Assembly: GCF_900099815.1 (NCBI RefSeq)
Contig: NZ_FNCW01000001.1
Location: 191,933-255,932 of the forward strand
DNA: 64,000 nt
Direction: 5' to 3'
From: Psychroflexus sediminis
Lineage (GTDB): Bacteria; Bacteroidota; Bacteroidia; Flavobacteriales; Flavobacteriaceae
Shown here piece by piece: positions 8,677 through 16,218 of the stretch (its first letter is position 1; the number at the start of each line of letters is the position of its first letter). The notes below the pieces were generated by a model, which made no database searches, had not been told where the DNA came from, and saw nothing but the letters and a program-made list of their open reading frames with translations. The position numbers were made by a program, and so were the translations under genes.

Positions 8677-9542
8677 TGAGCAACAAGGAAAAAACATCTA
8701 TAGACGACGAAGTTTTCAAAGCCAACTTTGAGCAAGGCGTCCGTGAGGTTAAAGCTAAAAAGCATCTGGGTCAGCATTTTTTGACCGATGAGGACGTGTC
8801 AAAGCGTATTGCTAATACCTTGCAAAAAGACAATTACAGCAACCTGCTGGAAATTGGTCCGGGGATGGGTGTGCTTACCAAATATTTGCTCAGGACTTAC
8901 GACAGATTTGTCGCGATGGACCTCGACAGAGAATCCATTGCTTATCTCAATTCTACCTTCAAAGCAGAACATGAGATCCAGGATAAGCCCAAAGCACTTC
9001 AGGTGGTTGAAGCAGATTTCTTAAAAGCGGATTTGAGCGAGTATTTTGGTCAGGAGCAGTTTGCTATCATCGGAAATTTCCCCTACAACATTTCAACCCA
9101 GATCGTTTTTAAAACCCTGGAATACAAACAGCAAATTCCAGAGTTTTCCGGCATGTTTCAAAAGGAAGTGGCCGAACGCATTTGCGCCAAGGAAGGCAGT
9201 AAAACCTACGGTATCTTATCGGTGTTGACTCAGGCCTTTTATACGGCTGAGTATTTGTTTAGCGTTCCGCCCGAAGCTTTCGACCCGCCTCCCAAAATCA
9301 ATAGTGGCGTGCTGAGATTGCAGCGCAAAGAAAATTACGATTTGCCCTGCGAAGAAAAAAAACTTAGAGATGTGGTGAAAACCGCTTTTCAGCAGCGGAG
9401 AAAAACCCTGCGCAATAGCTTAAAAAAATTCAACTTATCCCCAGAATTACGAGAAGATCCTATATTTGCGCAGCGCCCGGAACAACTGAGTGTGGAGCAG
9501 TTTATCGAGTTGACTTTAAAAATAAGTAAAGATGGCATTTGA
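8676..9542 (+). CDS. rsmA: 16S rRNA (adenine1518/1519-N6)-dimethyltransferase
   Basis: RsmA (KsgA) dimethylates two adjacent adenines in helix 45 of 16S rRNA, a late step of 30S maturation. The 288-residue sequence shows the family start [13 protein letters not shown], the SAM-binding motif [11 protein letters not shown], and the catalytic motif [11 protein letters not shown]. The C-terminal part ([14 protein letters not shown]) is also typical. The ATG overlaps the upstream stop by 1 bp, and its 3' end overlaps mgtE by 11 bp, so it sits in a tightly packed operon. Confidence 0.96.
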   Translation: MSNKEKTSIDDEVFKANFEQGVREVKAKKHLGQHFLTDEDVSKRIANTLQKDNYSNLLEIGPGMGVLTKYLLRTYDRFVAMDLDRESIAYLNSTFKAEHEIQDKPKALQVVEADFLKADLSEYFGQEQFAIIGNFPYNISTQIVFKTLEYKQQIPEFSGMFQKEVAERICAKEGSKTYGILSVLTQAFYTAEYLFSVPPEAFDPPPKINSGVLRLQRKENYDLPCEEKKLRDVVKTAFQQRRKTLRNSLKKFNLSPELREDPIFAQRPEQLSVEQFIELTLKISKDGI

Positions 9543-10881
9543 ACTCACCCAGGAATTAATTGACAAGATAGAGTCTCTCATCGAGGAGAACAGGGATCAG
9601 CAGTTGCAAACGCACCTGGAGGAATATCACCATGCCGATATCGCTGAGGTTCTTGACGAATTGAGTCTGGATGATGCCACCTACATCATCAGGTTATTAG
9701 GCAGTGATCAGACGTCTGAAGTCCTGATGGAAATGGATGATGATGACCGGGAGAAAATCTTAGGAAACCTGAACGCCAAAGAAATTGCAGAGGAAATCGA
9801 AGAGATGGACACCGATGATGCGGCAGATATCATTTCAGAATTATCTGAGGATATCAAAACCCAGGTCATTTCCAACATCAGGGATAAGGAACACGCCGAA
9901 AATATTGTGGAACTTCTCAAGTATGATGAAAATTCAGCCGGAGGTCTGATGGCGAAGGAATTAATAAAAGTCAATGAGAACTGGAGTGTCACCGGCTGCA
10001 TGACCGAGATGCGAAACCAGGCCGAAAACGTGACCCGGGTGCATTCCATCTATGTAGTCGATAACAAAGGCAAACTCAAAGGGAGACTCTCCCTTAAAGA
10101 TCTCATCACCGCTCCCAGTAAAGCGGAAATCGGTGATGTGTACATTCGAAATGTAGATTATGTCGATGTGCATACCCCGGGAGAGGAAGTGGCCAGAGTG
10201 ATGCAAAAATACGATTTGGAAGCTATCCCTGTAGTGGATGAGTTCGGAAGACTGGTCGGTAGAATTACGGTCGATGATATTTTGGATTTTATAAAAGAAG
10301 AAGCCGAAAAGGATTACCAGATGGCCGCAGGTATTTCTGAAGATGTGGAAGCCGATTCTACCATCTGGGAGCTTACCAGAGCGCGATTGCCCTGGCTTAT
10401 CCTGGGACTATTCGGAGGCCTGGGAGCTGTGTATGTGATGCAGGGTTTCGATTCGGCCCTGGAGAAATATGAAATTCTTTTCTTTTTCACTCCGCTTATC
10501 GCTGCGATGGCTGGTAATGTAGGTGTGCAGTCTTCTGCGATTATCGTGCAGGGTCTGGCCAACGATTCGGTAAAAGACAGTTTGGTAAAACGTTTGCTTA
10601 AAGAAGTCTCCCTCAGCATCATCAATGGCACTGCTCTTGGTTTGCTGGTTATTGGATTTGGGGTAATCACTTCCATGGCGTTTTTGGTGAGCATTACCAT
10701 TGCCATTTCCATACTGTCGGTGATTATTATGGCCGCCTTAATTGGTACGTTTGTGCCTATTATTTTAAATAAACGCGGCATAGATCCGGCCATTGCGACC
10801 GGTCCATTCATCACGACCAGCAATGATATCCTGGGGATTTTAGCCTACTTCTACATCGCCAAATTAATTTTGAATTTTTAG
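9532..10881 (+). CDS. mgtE: Magnesium transporter MgtE
   Basis: This inner-membrane Mg2+ channel/transporter has 449 residues. The N-terminal superhelical domain is rich in acidic residues (about 1-125, for example [16 protein letters not shown]). A CBS-domain pair follows (about 130-260, ending [19 protein letters not shown]), which senses cytoplasmic Mg2+. The five-helix pore domain occupies 280-449 and carries the conserved [16 protein letters not shown] segment. The start overlaps the end of rsmA. Nothing like an Mg2+ riboswitch is seen, since the gene lies inside an operon. Confidence 0.96.
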   Translation: MAFELTQELIDKIESLIEENRDQQLQTHLEEYHHADIAEVLDELSLDDATYIIRLLGSDQTSEVLMEMDDDDREKILGNLNAKEIAEEIEEMDTDDAADIISELSEDIKTQVISNIRDKEHAENIVELLKYDENSAGGLMAKELIKVNENWSVTGCMTEMRNQAENVTRVHSIYVVDNKGKLKGRLSLKDLITAPSKAEIGDVYIRNVDYVDVHTPGEEVARVMQKYDLEAIPVVDEFGRLVGRITVDDILDFIKEEAEKDYQMAAGISEDVEADSTIWELTRARLPWLILGLFGGLGAVYVMQGFDSALEKYEILFFFTPLIAAMAGNVGVQSSAIIVQGLANDSVKDSLVKRLLKEVSLSIINGTALGLLVIGFGVITSMAFLVSITIAISILSVIIMAALIGTFVPIILNKRGIDPAIATGPFITTSNDILGILAYFYIAKLILNF

Positions 10882-10883
10882 AG

Positions 10884-11294
10884 ATGACCCCGATTCCATT
10901 TCAGCGTGACCTGACCGTAACCAGCAAACATCTGGATGAACAGAATCACGTGAATAATCTGGAATACATGAAGTGGGTGCTAGAGATTTCAGAAGCGCAC
11001 TGGGTAGCTGAAACCTCCATAGACATCAGGAAAAAATACGCCTGGTTTGTCCTGGATCACTACATTCAATACAGGCAGCAGGCTTTTCTAGGTGAAGAAC
11101 TGGTGTTGACCACCTGGTTAGAAAATTATTCCAAAATCAGGTCGGAACGCCGAGTGCACATCACTCGAAAAAGCGACGACAAAACGATTATCGAAGCCAG
11201 AACCAACTGGTGTTTTATAGATCAGCAAACCAAAAAACCAGCACGTATTACTGCAGAGATTGTAAACCCTTTTTTTGAATTTGAATCTGCTTAG
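10884..11294 (+). CDS. Acyl-CoA thioesterase, hotdog fold (4HBT type)
   Basis: This 136-residue single hotdog-fold domain has the characteristic motif LDEQNHVNNLEYMKWVLE, in which the Asp/Glu and His-Val-Asn-Asn region marks the YbgC/FadM-like thioesterases. Such enzymes hydrolyse acyl-CoA or acyl-ACP thioesters in the cytoplasm. The chain-length preference cannot be read from the sequence. It begins 2 bp after mgtE and is part of the same operon. Confidence 0.85.
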   Translation: MTPIPFQRDLTVTSKHLDEQNHVNNLEYMKWVLEISEAHWVAETSIDIRKKYAWFVLDHYIQYRQQAFLGEELVLTTWLENYSKIRSERRVHITRKSDDKTIIEARTNWCFIDQQTKKPARITAEIVNPFFEFESA

Positions 11295-11333
11295 CTCTAT
11301 GCCTTAGCGAGATACAGCTTAAAACTTTGTCCT

Positions 11334-12281
11334 ATGAAGATATTACATCTGGATAGCAATCATCCCCTGATGATTCAGGAATTGACCAAACTGGGTTTCG
11401 ATAACACTGAAGATTTTACGAGTCCCAAAGCCGAGGTGGAGACTTATATCCATGCGTTTGATGGCCTCATCATTCGCAGCCGATTCACGATTGATAAAGC
11501 ATTTTTGGATAAAGCGACCAACTTAAAGTTTATAGGACGCGTAGGGGCTGGGCTGGAAAATATCGATGTGGACTATGCCGAGCAGAAAGGCGTAAAATTA
11601 TACAATGCTCCGGAAGGCAATCGCAATGCAGTGTCTGAGCATGCCTTAGGAATGCTTTTGAGTTTGTTCAATAAATTAAGAACGGCGCATAACGAAGTAG
11701 TGAACGGACAATGGAGACGCGAAGCCAATCGCGGTTATGAGATAGAAGGCAAAACTATAGGCTTGATTGGTTATGGCAACACAGGAAAAGCCATGGCCAG
11801 GAAGCTGAGTGGCTTTGACTGTGAAGTGCTTTGCTATGATATTTTAGAGAAGGTTGGGGATGAAAATGCCAGACAAGTAGGACTGAAAGAACTAAAATCC
11901 AGGGCCGACGTCATTAGCTTGCATACGCCGCAAACGCCCGAAACACTTGGCATGATCAATCAAGAATTTATCGATTCTGTTGCCAGGCCCTTTTGGTTCA
12001 TCAATACGGCCCGAGGCAAAAGTGTGGTCACAAACGATCTAGTCAACGGATTAAAATCGGGTAAAATTATGGGTGCAGGTTTGGATGTGTTGGAATATGA
12101 AAAAACCTCCTTTGAAGATTTATTCTCTGCCGATCATCAATTGCCAGAAGCTTTCCAGTATTTAATGAAAGCCGACAATGTGCTCTTGAGTCCGCATGTC
12201 GCCGGCTGGACGTTTGAAAGCCATATTAAACTTGCGCAGACGCTAGTGGATAAGATAAGCGGTGATTTTAAGGTGAGTTAG
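11334..12281 (+). CDS. D-2-hydroxyacid dehydrogenase (phosphoglycerate dehydrogenase-like)
   Basis: This 315-residue NAD-dependent dehydrogenase has the nucleotide-binding motif GLIGYGNTGKAMA. The catalytic Arg lies in FINTARGKSVV, the Glu in GLDVLEYE, and the His in LLSPHVAGWTFES. It resembles SerA, which converts 3-phosphoglycerate to phosphohydroxypyruvate at the start of serine synthesis, but lacks the C-terminal ACT regulatory domain. Other 2-hydroxyacids are equally possible. It is the last gene of the plus-strand housekeeping block, and no clear terminator hairpin follows it. Confidence 0.88.
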   Translation: MKILHLDSNHPLMIQELTKLGFDNTEDFTSPKAEVETYIHAFDGLIIRSRFTIDKAFLDKATNLKFIGRVGAGLENIDVDYAEQKGVKLYNAPEGNRNAVSEHALGMLLSLFNKLRTAHNEVVNGQWRREANRGYEIEGKTIGLIGYGNTGKAMARKLSGFDCEVLCYDILEKVGDENARQVGLKELKSRADVISLHTPQTPETLGMINQEFIDSVARPFWFINTARGKSVVTNDLVNGLKSGKIMGAGLDVLEYEKTSFEDLFSADHQLPEAFQYLMKADNVLLSPHVAGWTFESHIKLAQTLVDKISGDFKVS

Positions 12282-12394
12282 TTTGCAAATAAGTCTTCTC
12301 AATTTAAGTTATTGCGATCAAGTCTTTCTTTTATTGAAAACATGACGGGTGAAACTCTTTATTCATAATCTTTAGCAATACTTACGTAGAGATT

Positions 12395-12461
12395 TACGGT
12401 TTTCCCGTATAAAAAGTACGGTCAAACCGTAATCATGAAATCAATGATAACTATAGATTTA
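12395..12461 (+). promoter_or_regulatory. Twin-palindrome operator and promoter upstream of the bacteriocin-like lipoprotein
   Basis: Two 15-bp palindromes, TACGGTTTTCCCGTA (12395-12409, one arm mismatch) and TACGGTCAAACCGTA (12417-12431), are set 22 bp start to start. Exactly 22 bp after the second lies a -7-like box TAGATTTA (12454-12461). No good TTG -33 box is present, which suggests an activator-dependent promoter. The same layout recurs at 14578-14644. The leader from here to 12683 also holds a hairpin at 12511-12540, with inner arms CTGCC and GGCAG. Confidence 0.72.
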
Positions 12462-12550
12462 AGATCATAAAACCACTGCCTATGAAATAGTTAGCTGTGA
12501 TCTAAAAAAAGAGAAAGCTCCTGCCAGGCAGAAGCTTCTCCTGTAAAGGT

Positions 12551-12646
12551 ATGAAAACATACACTTCACTGTGCGCTGCAAATGTATTGGTTTTCATGAG
12601 ATGTGCAACTTCTGAACTAAGGAGTATGGAAAATCCGGTAAGATGA
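12551..12646 (+). CDS. Possible 31-codon small ORF in the leader
   Basis: An ATG at 12551, preceded by AAAGG, opens a 31-residue frame starting MKTYTSLCAANVLVFMRC and ending at TGA 12644-12646. It lies between the twin-palindrome promoter and the lipoprotein gene at 12683, directly after a leader hairpin. It has two Cys residues and a short hydrophobic stretch. I recognise no family, and a chance ORF is quite possible. Confidence 0.25.
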   Translation: MKTYTSLCAANVLVFMRCATSELRSMENPVR

Positions 12647-12682
12647 TAAACTGCCATAGACAATTATTAAAAAATTATCAAA

Positions 12683-13549
12683 ATGAAAACATTCAAGAAA
12701 ATTAATGACATAACTATGAAAATAGCAAGAGGAATGATTTTAATTTTTGCTATGAAATTAACTTTAATTTTAACGGTATTTACTTTTCAGGCTTGTTCTA
12801 CAGACGACATATCAACATCTGATATTTACAATATTGAGTTTAATAATGCCTTGGAAATCAGTAAAACTAAACTAAGTGATATAAAAACTTTTAATACTAA
12901 TGGAATCAATTCAAAATTAGATTACAATAATAAAACCATTTATCTTTTGAAAGACTCAGAGCAAGATTTAACTAATACTAGCTTTTTGAACACAATTAAT
13001 AATCTAGAAAGTCTGGTTCAAGAAACTAATAATAATAATCTTGAATTGAGCGAAACATATACTCTAAAAGAAGATGAAGTAGTAGGAACTTTTGCAATTC
13101 AGGAGGAATCTATTCACGATGCATTAGAGCCTGCAATTAAAGAAGCCAGAAGATATTTGCATGGAAAAGGTTTTACAGACCAAACTATTAATCAGATGAT
13201 TATTGATGAAGAGGGGAAAGAGGAAGATTTAGTAGCATTTGTAATGTCTTTGAGTGAATTAGAGAATTCGCAAAATAGTAACTCTTTTTCTTTTAATGAC
13301 TATTCTAGTTTTTTATTTAATTCAGCATATGCACAAGAACTTACTCTTGCCGAAGCTGGTACTTGTGCTGCTATAGCAATAGGAGCTGATGTATTATGGG
13401 CTTTAGGAGGATCTAGCGCATCTTCATGGACTTTGCCTGCTATGAAAAAGGCTTTTGGAGCGGTTGCAAAAAGAATGTTAGGTCCTATTGGTGTCGCTAT
13501 CGCTGTAGTCTCATTTGGTATTTGTGTTTTGAATGAATCTCAAGATTAA
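12683..13549 (+). CDS. Predicted lipoprotein with bacteriocin-like hydrophobic C-terminal domain
   Basis: This 288-residue protein of unknown family has a lipoprotein-type N-terminus ending FTFQACST, with Cys38 as the likely lipidated residue. A polar, Asn/Glu-rich middle (40-205) follows, then SAYAQ (214-218), which looks like a second signal-peptidase-type site. The last 60 residues are Gly/Ala-rich and hydrophobic (LPAMKKAFGAVAKRMLGP, then IGVAIAVVSFGICV), with Cys228 and Cys281 at the two ends. Such a tail resembles pore-forming bacteriocin peptides, but this is a resemblance only. The gene is more AT-rich than the housekeeping genes on the left, is preceded by a twin-palindrome promoter and is followed 11 bp later by a small two-helix membrane protein. 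Confidence 0.7.
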   Translation: MKTFKKINDITMKIARGMILIFAMKLTLILTVFTFQACSTDDISTSDIYNIEFNNALEISKTKLSDIKTFNTNGINSKLDYNNKTIYLLKDSEQDLTNTSFLNTINNLESLVQETNNNNLELSETYTLKEDEVVGTFAIQEESIHDALEPAIKEARRYLHGKGFTDQTINQMIIDEEGKEEDLVAFVMSLSELENSQNSNSFSFNDYSSFLFNSAYAQELTLAEAGTCAAIAIGADVLWALGGSSASSWTLPAMKKAFGAVAKRMLGPIGVAIAVVSFGICVLNESQD

Positions 13550-13560
13550 GATATGAAACT

Positions 13561-13746
13561 ATGTCTATAACAACAATTGCACTGTTGCCTCTAATGGCAT
13601 ATATTTTAAGTCTAAGATTAAAGAGTGTTTATTTAATTTTAAAGAAGAATGAGGTTGGAAAAAAAAAGTCTGAAATCTTATATTTAGCTTTGTCTGTGAT
13701 ATTAATTGTGTTTCTTCTTGTTCTCTCAGAACTAATAATGCCCTAA
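13561..13746 (+). CDS. Small two-helix membrane protein (possible immunity partner)
   Basis: This 61-residue protein has two predicted transmembrane helices, about residues 4-22 (TTIALLPLMAYILSL) and 38-58 (ILYLALSVILIVFLLVLSEL), joined by a Lys-rich loop (LKKNEVGKKKSE). It starts 11 bp after the bacteriocin-like lipoprotein gene and ends before a terminator, so the two form one transcription unit. Size, topology and position fit immunity proteins of small bacteriocins. No homology is recognised, so this role is a guess from context. Confidence 0.6.
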   Translation: MSITTIALLPLMAYILSLRLKSVYLILKKNEVGKKKSEILYLALSVILIVFLLVLSELIMP

Positions 13747-13759
13747 ATCTTTAGATAGC

Positions 13760-13798
13760 AAACCCCTGCTCGTTACCAAAACAAGCAGGGGTTTTAAA
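13760..13798 (+). terminator. Intrinsic terminator after the 12.7-13.7 kb pair
   Basis: Arms AAACCCCTGCT (13760-13770) and AGCAGGGGTTT (13784-13794) form an 11-bp stem with a 13-nt loop and a short T run. It lies between the membrane-protein gene and the convergent ssb gene and could serve both. Confidence 0.75.
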
Positions 13799-13813
13799 TT
13801 GGATCAATTCGAA

Positions 13814-14152
13814 TTAAGCCTTCTGAGACCTTGGTGCTATCTCAGAACAATTGATTTCTGTGATGTAGCGCTTTTCGCCGTCTTTGGTTTCATAAGACCG
13901 GGGAACCAGTTTGCCTTTTACTAAGACTTCCTGACCTTTCTTGATATAGGTTTCAATAAAACTGGCGGTTTTGCCCCAGGCCACGATATTGTGCCAGTAG
14001 GTACTGCTTACCTTCTCTCCGCTGCTATCGTAATAGAACTCGTTGGTAGCGATGGAGAATTTAACTAATTTCTTTCCAGACTCTAGATTAACTACTTCCG
14101 GATCCTGGCCCAAGTGGCCCATTAACTGAACTGAATTTTTTAAAGTACTCAT
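13814..14152 (-). CDS. ssb: Single-stranded DNA-binding protein, short form
   Basis: This 112-residue single OB-fold SSB begins MSTLKNSVQLMGHLGQDPEV, with WHNIVAWGKTASF and the GQEVLVKGKLVPRSYETKDG strand block typical of the family. The usual acidic C-terminal tip (DDDIPF) that recruits repair proteins is absent, and the protein ends APRSQKA. Short tail-less SSBs are common on accessory elements of Bacteroidota. The frame extends upstream to 14230, but MSTLKNS is the family start. It lies between two twin-palindrome units, on the opposite strand, with an inverted-repeat cluster 136 bp upstream. Confidence 0.9.
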   Translation of the reverse strand: MSTLKNSVQLMGHLGQDPEVVNLESGKKLVKFSIATNEFYYDSSGEKVSSTYWHNIVAWGKTASFIETYIKKGQEVLVKGKLVPRSYETKDGEKRYITEINCSEIAPRSQKA

Positions 14153-14287
14153 AACAATAAAAATTAAATTATTTAAAACTGACTCAGACTCTCCAAGCCA
14201 GATCGATGGGATTTCCGATCGACAAGGCAAAGATGCAGTGCTACTTAAGATCTAGTCGTCTGTTATCCAGTTACTTCCTTTTACTTA

Positions 14288-14319
14288 CGTTTACAACCGT
14301 TTGTAGTCGTTTGTAAACG
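14288..14319. repeat. Inverted-repeat cluster upstream of ssb
   Basis: CGTTTACAA (14288-14296) and TTGTAAACG (14311-14319) are perfect 9-bp inverted arms. Two direct copies of CGTTTGTA (14298-14305 and 14309-14316) lie between and across them. The cluster lies upstream of ssb, about 55 bp before a near-consensus minus-strand -7 box (CATCTTTG, 14226-14233). It may be an operator or a set of binding sites for a replication or integration protein. The rest of 14153-14577 shows no gene. Confidence 0.55.
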
Positions 14320-14577
14320 ATTCGTGTGTTTTATATCAGACTTTGAATTAAAGGGTTTTTATCATTTTAGGCCAGGGAGAAGAGGAGCCGGTGAAAAAAA
14401 TCACTGACATTTCAATTCAATGATTTTTTTTTGTGGTTTTCTATTGACTCATCCTAAAAAGAGTACATAGGGCCTTCTTGAGCTTTATAAAGTGACTAAA
14501 CTCAGATATAATAAGGGTTTTGAGAGGCAAATCAAACTTTAACACTCCTGAACTACTAAAAGCTTAAAACAAAAATG

Positions 14578-14644
14578 TACGGTTTTACCGTAACAAATGT
14601 ACGGTTAAACCGTAATTGAGTTGTATTTAATTGATTTACATTTG
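14578..14644 (+). promoter_or_regulatory. Twin-palindrome operator and promoter upstream of the lipoprotein array
   Basis: Two perfect 15-bp palindromes, TACGGTTTTACCGTA (14578-14592) and TACGGTTAAACCGTA (14600-14614), are set 22 bp start to start. TTG (14616-14618), an 18-nt spacer and TACATTTG (14637-14644) form a consensus Bacteroidota promoter whose -33 element starts 2 bp after the second palindrome. The distance from palindrome to -7 box is 22 bp, identical to the copy at 12395. A protein bound here would touch RNA polymerase, as expected for a class II activator. Confidence 0.82.
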
Positions 14645-15122
14645 TTTAGAGAAGTGTGTTATCATCAATTTAAGACCTCATGTTAGGGACAGTATTGATG
14701 CAATTATCGCATTATTCCGGGTATTATATTTTGGGTTCTTGTTAAAATCGTTTAGAAATAATAGAAGATGAAAAGCAAGCTCCAAAAGAAAATTTTAAAT
14801 TAAAGATGGAATAGAATTCAATACATAGGACTGCAGATGAAAGCGATTTGAAAATATTAAGCACAGTAAACACAAGTGTGGTTTCAAACTCAAATTCAGG
14901 ACAACTGGAACTGGGGCTTTTATGAGACTGTTTTTGTCAGTTTTTCCAAGATCTTAACCAGGGTCATTTGGGGAAGATCTGTGAGAAAGATAAGTTCCGG
15001 AATAACTGGGACAGGAGAGGAAATATAGCACCTAAGGCAAGGCATACCTTCAGGTGGATGTAAATTAAAAATAATAATACAACTATTGATATTAAAACTC
15101 AAAACCCAGGAAAACTACGGAT
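14645..15122. other. Leader region of the array, no convincing gene
   Basis: This AT-rich stretch follows the twin-palindrome promoter. It contains only very short frames, such as a 21-codon one at 14680 (MLGTVLMQLSHYSGYYILGS) and an 11-codon one at 14768. One patch near 14834-14849 translates as ADESDL, reminiscent of the PPDDSDL end of the array lipoproteins. The patch near 15070 resembles the spacer before each array gene. It may hold decayed copies of the repeat unit, or a long regulatory leader. Confidence 0.4.
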
Positions 15123-15318
15123 GAAACATTCACAACCTCATGTTTATACAGTTTCAAAGTTGGATTCTCAGACTGATTTAGCGATGAAGAGTGCGATGCT
15201 TAATCTCGAAAAAAAGGTTTTGAAACCGGAAAACAAAATAAAACAGCAATCATACCACCAGATGAGGGTGGTTTATACCTATTATTCATTATACACAACT
15301 ATTAATTTTAAAACCTAA
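15121..15318 (+). CDS. Possible 65-codon ORF before the lipoprotein array
   Basis: An ATG at 15121 opens a 65-residue frame starting MKHSQPHVYTVSKLDSQTD, with no signal peptide or recognised family. The sequence upstream of its ATG resembles the spacer preceding each array gene. In another frame, near 15252-15269, the DNA translates as IPPDEGGL, close to the TPPDDSDL end of the array lipoproteins. The stretch may therefore be a degenerate, frameshifted array member rather than a real gene. Confidence 0.3.
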   Translation: MKHSQPHVYTVSKLDSQTDLAMKSAMLNLEKKVLKPENKIKQQSYHQMRVVYTYYSLYTTINFKT

Positions 15319-15322
15319 AATC

Positions 15323-15502
15323 ATGAAATCAATTATCGGAATTTTTACCATGCTATGTTTATTATTTTTCGCGGGATGCTCACCAGAATCCTTTAGCGAT
15401 GATCAGTACGAAGGACAGACTCCGGAAGAAGTATTTGGGAATGGCGGAGAAAACAGAGTTTATAAAGCAACAAATACGCCACCAGACGACAGTGATTTAT
15501 AA
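15323..15502 (+). CDS. Small lipoprotein, array copy 1 of 4
   Basis: This 59-residue lipoprotein precursor has the signal segment MKSIIGIFTMLCLLFFAGC, with Cys19 as the lipidated residue. The predicted mature chain is a 40-residue acidic tail that starts SPESFSDDQYEGQTPEEVFG after the Cys, has a mid part GGENRVYKATN and ends TPPDDSDL. It is too short for the earlier gene callers' cut-offs and I know no family for it. It is the first of four tandem genes that encode exactly the same protein, upstream of a TPR histidine kinase. A role as a secreted surface or signal lipopeptide is inferred from this context. Confidence 0.85.
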   Translation: MKSIIGIFTMLCLLFFAGCSPESFSDDQYEGQTPEEVFGNGGENRVYKATNTPPDDSDL

Positions 15503-15547
15503 CCATTAATTCATTACAAACACCTATCAATTTTAAAACCTAAAGTC

Positions 15548-15727
15548 ATGAAATCAATTATCGGAATTTTTACCATGTTATGTTTATTATTTTTCGCGGG
15601 ATGCTCACCAGAATCCTTTAGCGATGATCAGTACGAAGGACAGACTCCTGAAGAAGTATTTGGGAATGGCGGAGAGAACAGAGTTTATAAAGCAACAAAT
15701 ACGCCACCAGACGACAGTGATTTATAA
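15548..15727 (+). CDS. Small lipoprotein, array copy 2 of 4
   Basis: This gene encodes the same 59 residues as copy 1, lipobox FFAGC included. It differs from copy 1 by three synonymous changes (Leu11 CTA/TTA, Pro34 CCG/CCT, Glu43 GAA/GAG). The 45-bp spacer before the ATG, ending AAAACCTAAAGTC, is also repeated before copies 3 and 4. The repeat period to the next copy is 225 bp. Confidence 0.85.
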   Translation: MKSIIGIFTMLCLLFFAGCSPESFSDDQYEGQTPEEVFGNGGENRVYKATNTPPDDSDL

Positions 15728-15772
15728 CCATTAATTCATAATACACCTATTTAATTTTTAAAACCTAAAGTC

Positions 15773-15952
15773 ATGAAATCAATTATCGGAATTTTTACCA
15801 TGTTATGTTTATTATTTTTCGCAGGATGCTCACCAGAATCTTTTAGCGATGATCAGTACGAAGGACAGACTCCGGAAGAAGTATTTGGCAATGGCGGAGA
15901 AAACAGAGTTTATAAAGCGACAAATACGCCACCAGACGACAGTGATTTATAA
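15773..15952 (+). CDS. Small lipoprotein, array copy 3 of 4
   Basis: This gene encodes the identical 59-residue protein. Relative to copy 1 it carries synonymous changes at Leu11, Ala17 (GCA), Ser23 (TCT), Gly39 (GGC) and Ala49 (GCG). None alters the amino acid sequence. The period to copy 4 is 223 bp, two bases shorter because of a spacer change. Confidence 0.85.
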   Translation: MKSIIGIFTMLCLLFFAGCSPESFSDDQYEGQTPEEVFGNGGENRVYKATNTPPDDSDL

Positions 15953-15995
15953 CCATTAATTATTAAACACCTATTAATTTCTAAAACCTAAAGTC

Positions 15996-16175
15996 ATGAA
16001 ATCAATTATCGGAATTTTCACCATGCTATGTTTATTATTTTTTGCGGGATGCTCACCGGAATCCTTTAGCGATGATCAGTACGAAGGACAGACTCCGGAA
16101 GAAGTATTTGGAAATGGCGGAGAAAACAGAGTTTATAAAGCGACAAATACACCACCAGACGATAGTGATTTATAA
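15996..16175 (+). CDS. Small lipoprotein, array copy 4 of 4
   Basis: This gene again encodes the identical 59-residue protein, with synonymous changes at Phe8, Phe16, Pro21, Gly39, Ala49, Thr52 and Asp56 relative to copy 1. It is the most diverged copy at DNA level and the last one. Its stop is 43 bp before the histidine kinase start, so array and kinase are probably one transcript. Confidence 0.85.
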   Translation: MKSIIGIFTMLCLLFFAGCSPESFSDDQYEGQTPEEVFGNGGENRVYKATNTPPDDSDL

Positions 16176-16218
16176 ATTTAAATTTTAGTACATTAGACAA
16201 GATTTAAGGATAGATTTA

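Larger units (their letters stand above)
15299..16175 (+). repeat. Four-copy tandem repeat (about 225-bp unit) carrying the lipoprotein genes
   Basis: ATGs at 15323, 15548, 15773 and 15996 give periods of 225, 225 and 223 bp. Units are about 95-98% identical over the coding part, and all differences there are synonymous. Spacers are similar (AATTTT-AAAACCTAAAGTC before the ATG) but vary a little. Such an array is prone to copy-number change and gene conversion. Confidence 0.92.

Noticed and set aside
9708-10823. Several minus-strand ORFs over 100 residues opposite mgtE
   Set aside because: They are antisense shadows of a clear MgtE gene, with Ser/Ile-rich composition from reading codons backwards.
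15299-16175. CRISPR-like array
   Set aside because: Repeat units are about 225 bp and coding, with no 20-40-bp repeats separated by unique spacers, and no cas genes are near.
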